Assembly: GCA_013398015.1 (NCBI GenBank)
Contig: VZRR01010736.1
Span: 313,429 to 377,428 of the forward strand
DNA length: 64,000 nucleotides
Direction: 5' to 3'
Source: Oreocharis arfaki
Taxonomy: Eukaryota > Chordata > Aves > Passeriformes > Paramythiidae
Shown: positions 13,701 through 25,035 of the stretch, piece by piece
Layout: the number at the start of each line of letters is the position of its first letter
How positions within the stretch are numbered: the first letter of the stretch is position 1
The notes under the pieces: generated by a model
Seen by the model: the letters and a program-made list of their open reading frames with translations, nothing else
What the model was told of the DNA's origin: nothing
Database searches by the model: none
Program-made: the position numbers and the translations under genes

Positions 13701-16700
13701 GATGAGGAAGGAGTTGAGCCAAGGAAAAGCACAGCATTCCCTATTTATGTGTCCACACAAAGGAAATGCCTCCTAAGGCTGAGTCAGCAGCACATTAGGC
13801 AGAAGCACAAATAATGATCATTAAACCTCAGAGAAGCAACATTTAGAGCCAGAGAAGTTTACTAAACCAGCCACAAGATCAAACCTGTGTCAAGTCTTAG
13901 CTGGAATTTAGAAAGTTGGGAAAACTACTGGCGCTGCTGTCAGGTTGAGCACTGACGGAAGACTCTCCATGGTCATGGCAGCAACACTCTGGAAAAAAAA
14001 AACTTCTCTGAAGGCATCAGGAAATTCCACTTCCAGGCACTGACACAGGTTGTACAAGTCCATCACTCAGAGAACACTTACAGCTTGATTCAGGAATCGA
14101 TGGTTCAGAGGGACAAGACTTTTCCTTATTGATCCCAGGGTCAATCTTGTGAAAACTAAACCCACACATTGGCTGTCAGTTTGTCTGCCCTGCTTATTCT
14201 CTCCCAAAATTTTGGACCTGAAACTGCTCCGTGTCTTCCAACATGAATAGTGGAAACATGAGCAAGGTGCAGAGGAAGCAGAAGCTTGAACAGCACCTGA
14301 AAGCACTCATTTTACTCTAAGCAGTCCTCAGAGAAGAGCAGAAGAGGAATTATCAAGCTGATTGAGGGCAGTGCATCACGTATCATGGTCATATTTCCCC
14401 ATTCCACTCAGGCATGCAACAACTGTCTGCCACCCACTCTCCTAAGTAGGTAACCAAGAAAATCTGAAAAAATTCACAGCTAAAAGCCTGAAACTAAGCT
14501 TTTCTTCTGTCACTAGTACGTTACAATCAACTTCTTTCTAAATAACACTGAAGGTCTGAAATTAAAGTTATTGTTATGATGTTACTTGAATATACCATAA
14601 GCTAAAGGAGACACATGACTAGAATCTGAACAGACCTGTAATTTTTTATGGTAATATTGCATCTGCCTTAATGAAAGTTTTAAGTGTAAAATAACTTTCC
14701 AAAATGATTGCTTTTATCCAAATACTAGAGAATTTGGCCTGAAAGTAGATACTTTCTGTTCTGTTACACACCTCACAAAGAAGGGAAGCCATGCAGAAAT
14801 GCTGTTTTGCTTAAGTGCCAGCTGTATTCCCCTCTGTTCACACCTTATATTCAAAGTACGAGGGTTTCATGCTTTGTGTAAAAAACATGATACAGGCTTT
14901 GCAAAATGCTATGTCTTCAGGTCTGTGAATGGTGGATACCTTCTTACAAGCTCCCAAAGACCCTGATGACACAATCATACATTATTATAAACCTGACACA
15001 GCTCTTATTCCTCAACAAATTTAGTTTTATTTCTGAGGGAAAAGGAAAATACCACCTGGGTCAGACTTGGCTCAGAGTGATGGGTGAACAGAACTGGCAA
15101 CCTGAGCCTTGAACAGCTCCAGCAGCGAGGACTCAGAGAATAAAAATGCGTGTCCTGAAATGGTTCCAGGTCAAGCAAGGTTTAAGCTGGCATGGAAATA
15201 TGAGAGAGAAGTTGTGCTGTGTCTGAAAGCGCCGTCTTCAAGAATAAAAGCTGAAAATGGCCAGTTGGACAGAGAACTAATATTGAACACAGTGTGAAAT
15301 GACTCTGTATTAATAAGTAATGAAAAGTATCTTGGATATTTAGCATGTGTTTAAAAAATCAGTTCTTCCTGAGGACTGCAAGTGCTAAAACAAATTAGCA
15401 TTTCTCAGTTTATAAGTTAGGCACACAACAGCAGACTGTTCCCAGAGCCTGGCACATGCAGAAGTTATAGTATTACAAATTCCTAACTTACCTAATGTCT
15501 TCAATGTATTTATGTCTTGGTTGTATCAGCAGGGTAATTATCCCTGCCTTAGTAAAAGCACTGCTTAAGGAATCCTGGCATGCACTTCTTCAGTAATAAG
15601 CACTTCATTTTGTCAATGACTTCACTTAAAAACTCTTAGCTTTCCAAGATCTGATTATTTTTACAGAGCATGAAAATTAACAACTCTACCTCATATAAAT
15701 TCTTTTATCTGTTGGAAAAAAGTGCTGGTCCAAACTGCTGCACCATTTACATGTCCAGGCTTGGCTTCAGCTCTCAGTGGTTTGCATATTTGGCCTCATG
15801 ATGTTTTTATTGCACTTTTCTTTGTCAATGCCAACTGTGAGCTGTTCTCTTCAGTCAGCTGGGTACTGCAGCCAACAAATCCCCCTTCCTCTAGTACCAG
15901 GGAGACAGCTGTCAGTCAGAGGCTTGGCATGCTCAAGACTCTGCTTCCCCACCCAAGACCCCAGGAAAATAAAAGATACAGAGACAGGCACATAAATCAT
16001 AAGAAGAAAGAAAACATTTGTATTGTAGTGGGAGCCCAATAACACCACTGAACCTCGGAATCTGGCAGCTGTTATGGTACAACAGAATTGTCAGAGCCCA
16101 TAAACGTTCACACTGGACTGAAACTTGGCATGAAGTGATGCCACTTGACTGATCCACATCTTATCCCAAACTCTGTTTCTCATTCAGAGGCAGTGATGGC
16201 ACACAAAACTCTCCTATTCATAGCAGATTTGGGAAGTTTGTGCCACTGCTACAGCAAACTCCATTGTATCTAACTGTGAAGGTTTCTGAAGCTTGATGAG
16301 GTTATGTTTTAAAGTAAAAGTGCCCTTAGGGATCACTATTCCCCAGACTTCTGATATGTAGGATTTATTCCAAACTCAAAAGTGGCAGATGACTGGTTTT
16401 TCCTGCCTTTCTCTGCCAACAGACCAATTTGGCCACAGCAGTCTAAAAAACCTCTAAAAGCTGTGGGAAGCCTTGCTCTTTTTTTTTTTCCCTCCAGTTT
16501 TTAATCCAGAGACTGAAGATGTTTTTCTTCTTCTCTTCCTTCCTCTTTATTCTTCTCTCTACCAGACAAAGGAAAATTTTCAAATCAAAGGTAACTTTGC
16601 CCAAAGGCATCAATGGTCACAAGCCTGCAAAAGTTGAAATACCAGGGCCCTCAGGTCCAACATGTTGTCATCAGGATTGGCATTCCACCCCGAGAGCTGG

Positions 16701-17970
16701 GATATGGGGAAAAATACAAATTGCTGGTGCTGTTCCAAACAATATGCTTGATCCTAAAAGGTCCAACATTTCCAGCTACCTTCTACTAAGGTTCTGCTGC
16801 CCTGTGTGGTTGAGACATTCAATGTTCCAAGTGCTCCTTGCTGTTCTCTAGCAAGAAGCCAAAACCAGTTCACTAAATAAGGTGTCAGCACATCTGAAGC
16901 TCAAGGTCAGAGGCAGATCTTCACAATATCCAGCATTCACAGTGAAGGTGAAGCCATTTTGACTGAGCAAACTGAATTCAGGTCATATCCCAGTGAGTTT
17001 TAGTTGGAATTTTACTGTACATTGTTCACCATCAAATAGGTGTTTTAAAATACCCACTCTTTAATCAATTGTATGGGGAAAAGAGTCTGCAGCAGAGAAA
17101 GAACAGCTCCCTGCTTTTCACAGAACATCTTACTGTAACATTTGATGGCCTTAGGAGGTGGAAGCAGCAGGACATTAATATCACTGAATATCACTGGAAG
17201 CATCAGCTGAAGTGTGGAGGTATTGAAGAAAATACCCAAAATGTACAGAAAAATCTAAGGTGTTGATGTTTGGCGCAGAAGGATGTTCCCTAAAAAGCAA
17301 AGAGAGACCTAGCTGTGCTGAGAAAAACTTTGCTTCAGTGACAACTTCTACAGTGCAACCAACTCAGGATGAAGAGAGAAGCAATCCCAACATAAAAAAA
17401 GCCTGGAATGAGAGATAAAGCTTAAGGAACAACATCAGTAAGATGTTTAGAAAGAAAAATCCCCACACTGTGATGTAAATCAGAAAGTGGCAAGCGAGCA
17501 ATTAAACCTGGATGATGAGATCATTGACCACAAGGTTTGAGTTATTTGGTGCACGTAACTGAAGCCTTCAATTCAGCAATATTAACAAATGTATTAACTA
17601 AGCTTGGATAAGCTTTCATTACACTGAATAAAAAACAGATTTACTATTATTCAGTAAATACATATCACACATTTGCAGCCTTTCATGGAGTTGCCTTGGG
17701 ATTTTACTTCCAAAGACAAGGTATTGACTGATAGACTTTATGGCGGTAGAAAATCTGGAGGCTGGTTGAAAAAAAAAAAAACCCAAACAAATTAAGCTAT
17801 GAGCTTTCTAATCAGTGCACACATTTGGAGTTTAAAGATGTCTAAATAGAAGATTCTCTTATTAAATTCTGAATATGCCTGAAGCAAGAAACCTTAGGGA
17901 GGGATGAGATGGGACATGGTAAAAAGTGCTAATAAGTGAAAGGAAGGTGGGTGTCAGGGAGGGTAATTGA
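10786..17970. other. AT-rich unique non-coding DNA
   Basis: No gene or transposon is recognised. A 179-codon plus-strand frame (11465-12004) has no visible domain, signal peptide or splice context and overlaps a 121-codon minus-strand frame. It is judged a chance opening. Short A tracts occur, for example near 17769-17781. Confidence 0.55.
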
Positions 17971-17987
17971 TTTTTTTTTTTTTTTTT
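17971..17987. repeat. Poly-T run of 17
   Basis: Seventeen T residues are followed by AAATTTT. Read on the minus strand it could be a retroposon poly-A tail, but no element body is seen to its right. Confidence 0.85.
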
Positions 17988-20001
17988 AAATTTTAAGTAT
18001 TTGGGTTCAGGTTCTGGCTGAGAAAAAGTAGGATTTGTCTTGGTTTCTATCAGTAAAGGGGATGTACAACAGTACAGTTATGTGTACATGTATAAAGAGA
18101 AGAATGCCTCTCCCACGAGAACATCTGACTGTAGGTGCTACAGTCTTCAGGACTTTGCAATGGACTGAAGCCTCAAGCTGAACTTTCTATTTCCCTTCTT
18201 TTAGAGGTTCCAGCACCTATTCTTTACTTTTGCAAATTAATAATATTAAGAGTTTAGCTAGAGGTTGGCTTACTCATTAATGCTGAGCCTGGGGCCTGAA
18301 TTTTATAAACAGCTAAGCCCTCTGCCTGCTAATGTACAAGGTCAGCACATTTTTGTTGTGGAATATGATCTAAATGGATTAAAAAGAATAAGGCTAGCCT
18401 TTAGGAACCCTTTATAAACCACCAATACATAACAATAATCTTTTCATACATTGAAATCTCAGTAGAGGTTTTGTAACACCACTCTCCACACGTGATAATG
18501 CTTCACAGTGGCCACAAACACCCCTAACAATCACTAATTACACACCCTCCCTATCTTTCAGTACACTTTAAAATGAAATGTATTTCATTTGAACTTTCTA
18601 CCTCGTGTTGAGGTTCAGAACATGACTCAGGCTGTGCAAAATGTATCTTTTCTCTATTTGTCAGACGTGATGAAACTATTGAGGAAACAAAGAGTAATAT
18701 ATTGAACAGCTTGCCCAGAACAGCGTCTGACTCAGAAACATGCATGTGATATAGGAAAGGAGTATCAGAAATCTAAATACACCACTAAAACTCTTCATCT
18801 TAGAACTCAATGAGCGTATTACTAAAAGTTAATTCCTTTTTTTCCAAACAAGGAAAAGCTGTGCTCCACCACTAAAAGTGTGACATCAGAGCTGACCTAT
18901 GTGTGGGGATGCAGCCACCCAGAGCAGGGAGAGCATGTGGCCCTTTTGTGCAAAGGTAGGAGCTGACTGTTCATTCTGGCTTTTCTTACACGAGAAAAAA
19001 AGTTTGCCTTTCATCCCAGCCAATCGTGATTGGATACTGTCATTAGGAGTAACTCCTGTCTGGAGCTCTGGAGAAGGATTGACTGACAGCCAGAAAGGGA
19101 GATTTGCAGCAAGTTAGCCATATGTTCAGAAGACAAAAGAGATTTATCATCTGTCTCCCCAAAGGAGGCCAAACTAAGGTTATTGAGTCTGCACAGAAAG
19201 TCAAATAATCACAGTGACATCAAAACTGACTTAATTGGTACAAAAGACACAGACAGCGATGCTGGTAAACGACTAAATGAAGTAAGATGTTACACATAAA
19301 ACACTTATGAGACACTATATCTAGTTGTGTAAGCAGAAAAGGATCAGAAGCTGAAATACAGACACAAGTGTTCTAATGGCAAATCCAAATTTCTAGATTG
19401 AGAGATTTTATTTCTAAAGTCAGCTTCGTGTCCTGGCAGCTGAAACAATACTTCCTTGCTAAATCATGATTTTCAGCAAGCAAAAGACAACAAAGAAATA
19501 CAGAGCTGACTGGGCTAATTCCATTTTCTAAGCTGAAATGAATCAAACATGACACACAGAGCATCTACAGTACAAAGAATATTGGTCAACTACAATCACT
19601 GGTTTCTTTTTAAAGCAGTTTAGCTTTTCTTTTATTTCTGTCCCCTTAACCTCCCCCCCCAACAAAAGAAAAAACAAATAGAACACTCCCCACCCCACAA
19701 CATTTATTATTAACATATGACATAGAAATAATTTTGCTGCAGACATGAATTTCTACTTTAAAAACTAGTGAATATAATGATTTCCCTGCCAGGACACATG
19801 TTCTGAACTAAAAGCACAGTGGGCACCAATGAATAAACATCTGATACCTCAAGGCAAGGGGGAAAAGGAAGGCTAAAAGAGCTGACAACAACATTCTCAC
19901 CCACAAGAAAATGAGACCGGATAGACTTCATGTTTCGGCTTCCAAGAGAGGAAGGAAAAAAAAATTACTTCCCAAAACAAAGGAAAAATAATACATACAT
20001 T
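17988..20001. other. Unique non-coding DNA
   Basis: No coding, RNA or transposon signal is seen. A short C-rich run near 19652-19660 and A-rich stretches are the only low-complexity features. Confidence 0.6.
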
Positions 20002-20023
20002 TATATATATATATATATATATA
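20002..20023. repeat. (TA)n microsatellite, 11 units
   Basis: A perfect TA alternation is preceded by imperfect ATACAT units at 19990-20000. Confidence 0.92.
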
Positions 20024-21609
20024 GGTATGGAAACAGTAGGTAATGAGATGTGCATTCCCACGTCCTTCAAGGTGCTTATTTGTCTGACCTTGAACTGTTA
20101 TAGTTTGCCCCTGCTTAGCCACAAGAGGCAGGAAGTCTTCCGGCCTTAATATTTTCTTTGTGGATATTTTCGTGCACATTTCAGGAAGAAGCAGTGCTGC
20201 AGAAACAGATTCACCATGGCAGAAAACTCGCTGGAAGGTTTTCAGCCCTTTCTGCAGGTCACCAACAATTTGTCATGCGGTAGGTTGGGGTGCAGTGAAA
20301 AACCACAATAAACCCAGAATACCAGAACTGAGCTAGAGATTTGGATTAGTGAACACCTACTGGGGACAAACCAAGCTGCTGTTGGCTCCTACCAGAGTTT
20401 TTGCAACTGCAGAGTGAGTTTGATTCAATGTTACTTAAAAACAGTTTCCAGCCAAGAATTTCCCAGGTGTCCGAGGATGCAATGAAAACTGTCAAAATGT
20501 AATCAAAAAAAGCTCGAGTCAAATGTTGGGTGACAGCTAAACACAAAAATGAGGAGCTGTTCAGCAATGGATTAGAGTGCAGAATGAGACAGTGGAGATA
20601 ACACACAGCCAACGTTTTTCTTTAAAACAGAAAAAACCTCAAGTTCAGACTGGTTTATTCCAACCTTTTCTATTAAACAAACTCCCACGTGGCTTCGGAA
20701 CTGGACGATTTACCTTTTTCTGGGTCATCATGATGAGAATCCTCCAGCACATTACCCGGTAACATTTTTAAAATGAAGGAAAAGAAACAGCCTAAGAGCA
20801 GCCCTACATAAAACTCAGATATTGCTGGGTCACCTGTGTTTGCCTCTGTTCCCTGAGGGTGACACCAATGTGCTCCTGTGGGTGGCTGGGTGGCTCTGCA
20901 ACCCCAGGAAAAAGAAGTACCTGGTAATGCTATGAGGAAACTGAGTACTCTCAAATCCCCAAGCTCCCCTTTACTCTCTGTGCTCAGAGCACTAAAAATA
21001 GGGAGGTCAAAAAAAACTGGCAAGGGCAGTTCAAATGCCATATTTAACAGATGTCATTTTTTGATAGAATTGTATAATATGCTTAGAATTAAATTTCAAA
21101 ATGTTCATCTCAAAACTAGATGACTGATAATTTCTAAAAGAAAAGAAGGTATCTGATAAAAAGCAGAAAAACTCCCTTTGCATTTCAAAATTGTATGCAA
21201 AAGACAGCTACAATCCCAATTAACAATATTTGTTTTGTAGCAGTGTTGTCCCACCCTCTGCCTTGTTAGGGCTTCAGAAACATCCCCTTTCCTATGGCAG
21301 GAGGCTTTACACAAATGGCATTTCTGATACAAAACCTGTCTCAGCCTCCTCTCAAAGACCTTCAGTACAGTCTGAGAGCATCTCCTAGAGACAGAAAGCT
21401 TACATGAGATTTCTCCTAAATCCATGTTGCTATAGTAAATGCCCTGTTTTAAATCCTGCCTGCCAGGGAAATGGTGTAGAAATGTATACAGTGTCTATGG
21501 TATATCAGTTCCCACCTCCTGACACCAGTTTTGTGTAAATTCTCAAACCCTCACAGCCATTGTCAAGCTTACCTTCCCCAAGCAGGAGAACAGGTTCCTC
21601 ACAGGTCCT
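20024..21609. other. Unique non-coding DNA
   Basis: Frames of up to 122 codons (20673-21041 minus) overlap frames on the other strand and show no recognisable protein. Nothing else is seen. Confidence 0.55.
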
Positions 21610-21930
21610 ATTGTCCAGCTTTCTGATCATCTTCCTTGCTCTCAGCTAGCACTCAGCTAGAATTTTTTTCTCTTTAAACACCGTTACCCCAAACTGGACA
21701 TGGTGCTCCCACTGAGGTTTTGTGGGATTACTTCGTGTGCCTTGAAAGTTACATTACTGTTTATACATCCCAAAGTGGTATTTGCTCTTTTGAGAAAAGA
21801 AAGTGCTGCCTAATCCTCTGTGTTGGTTCTGAAATGACATCTGTGCCCTTTTCTGTAAAGCTGCTCCAGTCCCCCACCCATTAGTTACGCACTTTGTCAT
21901 TCCTGCATTTGAGCCCAGGGAAACTTCTTG
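21610..21930 (-). mobile_element. Highly diverged CR1-like LINE relic
   Basis: Read on the plus strand, several phrases in the correct order resemble the reverse complement of CR1 3' sequence. These are a TGATCATCTTCCTTGCTCTC block near 21622-21643, a block around 21687-21725 containing CCCCAAACTGGACATGG followed by a CTCC..TGAGGT phrase, and a block around 21848-21900 containing CCTTTTCTGTAAAGCTGCT followed by CAGTC..CCC. Between them the match is poor. This suggests an old CR1 copy in reverse orientation, much older than the two clear copies in this window. A T run of 14 (21951-21964) follows. The call is by eye; a profile search against the CR1 family would settle the limits and the subfamily. 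Confidence 0.55.
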
Positions 21931-21950
21931 CTAATAATTTTACATCTTTC

Positions 21951-21964
21951 TTTTTTTTTTTTTT
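21951..21964. repeat. Poly-T run of 14
   Basis: Fourteen consecutive T residues lie just beyond the CR1-like relic. Confidence 0.85.
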
Positions 21965-24392
21965 CCTTGACAATTTTCCTCACTTTTCAGGATAATTCCA
22001 TCTTAACTCAGCCTGCCCTACCTACAGCAACCTACTCTCAAAGGGTGATTTCCCTTACACTTTTGCAGAACCCTCCTCCTCTGAGTCACATTTCCCCAGC
22101 TCATCTATGTCACAGGAGATGGTGTCATGTCAAAGTGGGGCTAAATCAGGAGAAGGTTCCATTTTTCCTTGTTGAAAGCAAACCACTGGCTCTTTTCCTG
22201 AAGAGCTGAGCTCTTCCCTGGATGGCTCTGAAACACTTTGAATTCAGAGAGCTGTTTGCCCTCACTGATGTAAAAGCCACTCACCATCACTGCTCTTGGC
22301 ACACTTGGCACCAGGAGAGAGGCCCTTGGGGCAAAGTCCTGACTCACTTTTCTGGATGCTGATTCCTGTTGGTTCACTGTTGATTTTGGAACAGGACAGT
22401 CCAGCTTTGAATGAAAGTCTTTTCCAGCACTAGAACTAATTAGCACTGACAGGGTGGGGCAATGGATTTGTTATCACTGACATGCATTTCTAATTGTATT
22501 GCCTCAATTAAACTGATGTCACACACAACACTACGGGAAAGTGGCCTGAATTTCAAAGAACTCATGTGAAGACCTGGTACAGTTATTTCAGACCTGATGG
22601 AAACGTAGTGAAAGAAATGCAATGTCATGTGCAGAGCTGATGGCAGAAATTTGGATGAGATTCACATTGTACTTTTTACTCAGCAAAGGCCTAGCACATA
22701 CATAAGAAAATGATGCATTTATTTTTCCAGGAGATAAAATCAATAGGTAATTTATTATTCCACTGCTAGTACTAGTATTTTAAAGAGGTCACCCTCCTCT
22801 CTCCATATATATGGTCACACAAATGAATATTTACTTATCTGCTGGAAGCCTTTTCTGAAGTATTCTCAATAAAAGCAAGAACTTCTAAGAATGACAAATG
22901 TTTGAGCAGTCACATACTGACATAGCATAACTGCTCTGCATTCCTTTGCCCATTTGCAACAGAGTCAAACCCTTTCAGAATTAAAAATTTAAGAAAGTAA
23001 AAGTCAGTCACTTTTTAAAAGAAGCCAAATGTGCTATTGCAAAGTAACTGCAACAGTGAAAATACATTTCTGCATTCCATAACACTGAATGCCCAGGAAA
23101 CTCTACTACTTTTCTAATTAAAGGAGTAGGGGTATGAAAGGCAAACCCACAGTTCAGTAGTGCCATGATCTCTTGCTTAGAATAAAAACTATTACTGTAG
23201 CATGAAAGCTGTAATAAAAACAGCCACCTCCCATAGCAAAACCTGAATTCTAGCAGAGAGCTTCATTTCTAAAGCTGGAAATCTCTATCTCCATAAACAG
23301 CACAAAGAATCCCCAGACAGAGTGCTCCTAACTAGTACTCGACCATAAAGTTTCATTTTTCAAACATCTTCCCCTTTGTTCCAGGGTTATTCCATTTTAA
23401 TGACAGAGCTGTCACATGCACTCAGCTGGCCACAAAGACCTTTCATTTTGGTGACAGCAAAGATGAAATCATAGCATATTTTTGAACCAAAATGTATGGA
23501 GGACACACTTTTGTTTTGTGAGACCAGATTTTTTCTTGCAAGGCAGCAAATCACGGAGTACCCCAGTCAAACTGCAGATGATTCACTGCTTGTCCAGGAG
23601 CCAGACAAAAAACACAAGTAATGTAAAAAAACCTAAGCAAGCTGAAGAAAAAAGAGATTTAGTTATTCACAACATCTCTCCCCAAAATCAGTTGTATTAA
23701 TCAGCATTTTGTGTGCCATAAATGCTAGCAGGATACTGAGTTCAAAACTAAGGGCATTGGTATTAAAAATGAGTTTAAACTTCAAATCACCCTCATAACC
23801 AGGAACCTTCACCTTGCATAGTGCATTGTTCTAACAAAAGTGAATTGAATGAAATTAAAAAACCCCGAACATATTTAAAATGCAAAAGTCAAAATAAAAC
23901 CACTTCAGTTGTTATTTGCAAGCTCAAATCCAGAGTTACAAATGTTTAAAGTGCATCAGCCTAGTGTGTGAGTTGGTAAAAGCTTGGGTGCCTATTTGAA
24001 TCAGCTTAAAATGAAAATTTAATTTCTTCTTTTCAGGAAAAAAAGAAAAAGAAAAATAACTTAATGTTTAGACAGATACAGCAGGAAAAAAATAAACCAT
24101 GACTTTTCTCTCTGACAGGTCCCCCTTTGATCCAGCTGGCATGCTGGCTACATTCATATATTGGTATCTGACTTAACTGTGCCACAAATTCATTTAACAT
24201 CAAATTGCTGCAGTTGAGAGCTGGCTCAAATCACAATTATCTTAGTTCAAAAACCTCAATTTGACATTTCCACACCACCAATGAACTTAATTCTCAGCCA
24301 CTTTGACTTAAATAGGACATATCTGAAATTATTTATCTAGTATGAAGATAGCCTTAACTGAAGGAGCACTCCATGGCCCTGATCTTCGGGAA
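21965..24392. other. AT-rich unique non-coding DNA
   Basis: No coding or repeat signal is recognised up to the left arm of the inverted repeat. Confidence 0.6.
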
Positions 24393-24536
24393 TTAGTTTT
24401 GATTTGCATACTCAGTTTTAAAATTTCCATATTGCGGCAGAACTTTGAAGGCAGAGCTCGGACTCTTTGTTCAGACCTGTTCTCCATTCCCCCTTTTGCA
24501 AACATAGAGTTCTACCAGAGAATTTGACAGTAAAAT
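24393..24536 (+). repeat. Left arm of a 144-bp near-perfect inverted repeat
   Basis: This arm is the reverse complement of 24892-25035. By direct base-by-base comparison 142 of 144 positions pair. The only differences are at arm positions 4 and 10, close to the outer end, and the remaining 134 positions are identical. The left arm contains an intact octamer ATTTGCAT (24402-24409); the partner arm has GTTTGCAT at the matching site. The arms are moderately balanced in composition and hold one open stretch of about 42 codons that reads the same in both arms. Translation gives no protein I recognise, so this is read as the duplicated DNA rather than a gene. The origin could be an inverted local duplication, template switching, a long-terminal-inverted-repeat element, or an assembly artefact. 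Confidence 0.97.
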
Positions 24537-24891
24537 CTCAGAAAACATCATAATTAAGTTTATTGCACCATCCCAAGTCTCTCTTTTCATGCATTTAGAG
24601 TATGAGACAGTCTTAATTCCCCAGTTGTGTCTCAAATGCAATATGTTTTTCGAAAAAAAGGCTGGCCAAGTTACATGGACATACCGAGATTGATCTTCTT
24701 TTAAGGATTTAGGACTGCTAATTGTGAAAGACTAAATTACTCCCAGCTTATAAGAAAGAATACAGACTTTGTCTGAAGTTCTGCAGTGCCCGAAGTTTGG
24801 ACCAGTCAGAGAATGAACAGAAGAACAATTTAAAAGACATCTTGATCTTCCTTACAAGAGGAAGGTGAACTCCTGAAACTTCCTTCACTTC
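24537..24891. other. 355-bp spacer of the inverted repeat
   Basis: Unique AT-rich sequence separates the two arms. No open frame of note, transposase fragment or promoter is recognised. If transcribed through, it would form the loop of a hairpin with a 144-bp stem. Confidence 0.9.
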
Positions 24892-25035
24892 ATTTTACTG
24901 TCAAATTCTCTGGTAGAACTCTATGTTTGCAAAAGGGGGAATGGAGAACAGGTCTGAACAAAGAGTCCGAGCTCTGCCTTCAAAGTTCTGCCGCAATATG
25001 GAAATTTTAAAACTGAGTATGCAAACCAAAATTAA
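24892..25035 (-). repeat. Right arm of the 144-bp near-perfect inverted repeat
   Basis: Reverse complement of 24393-24536 with two mismatches, both near the outer end (outer TTAA here against TTAG on the left; GTTTGCAT here against ATTTGCAT on the left). The bases just outside the pair are GGAA on the left (24389-24392) and GGAA on the right (25036-25039). A 4-bp direct repeat like this could be a target-site duplication but is short enough to be chance. DNA beyond the arms does not match. Confidence 0.97.
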
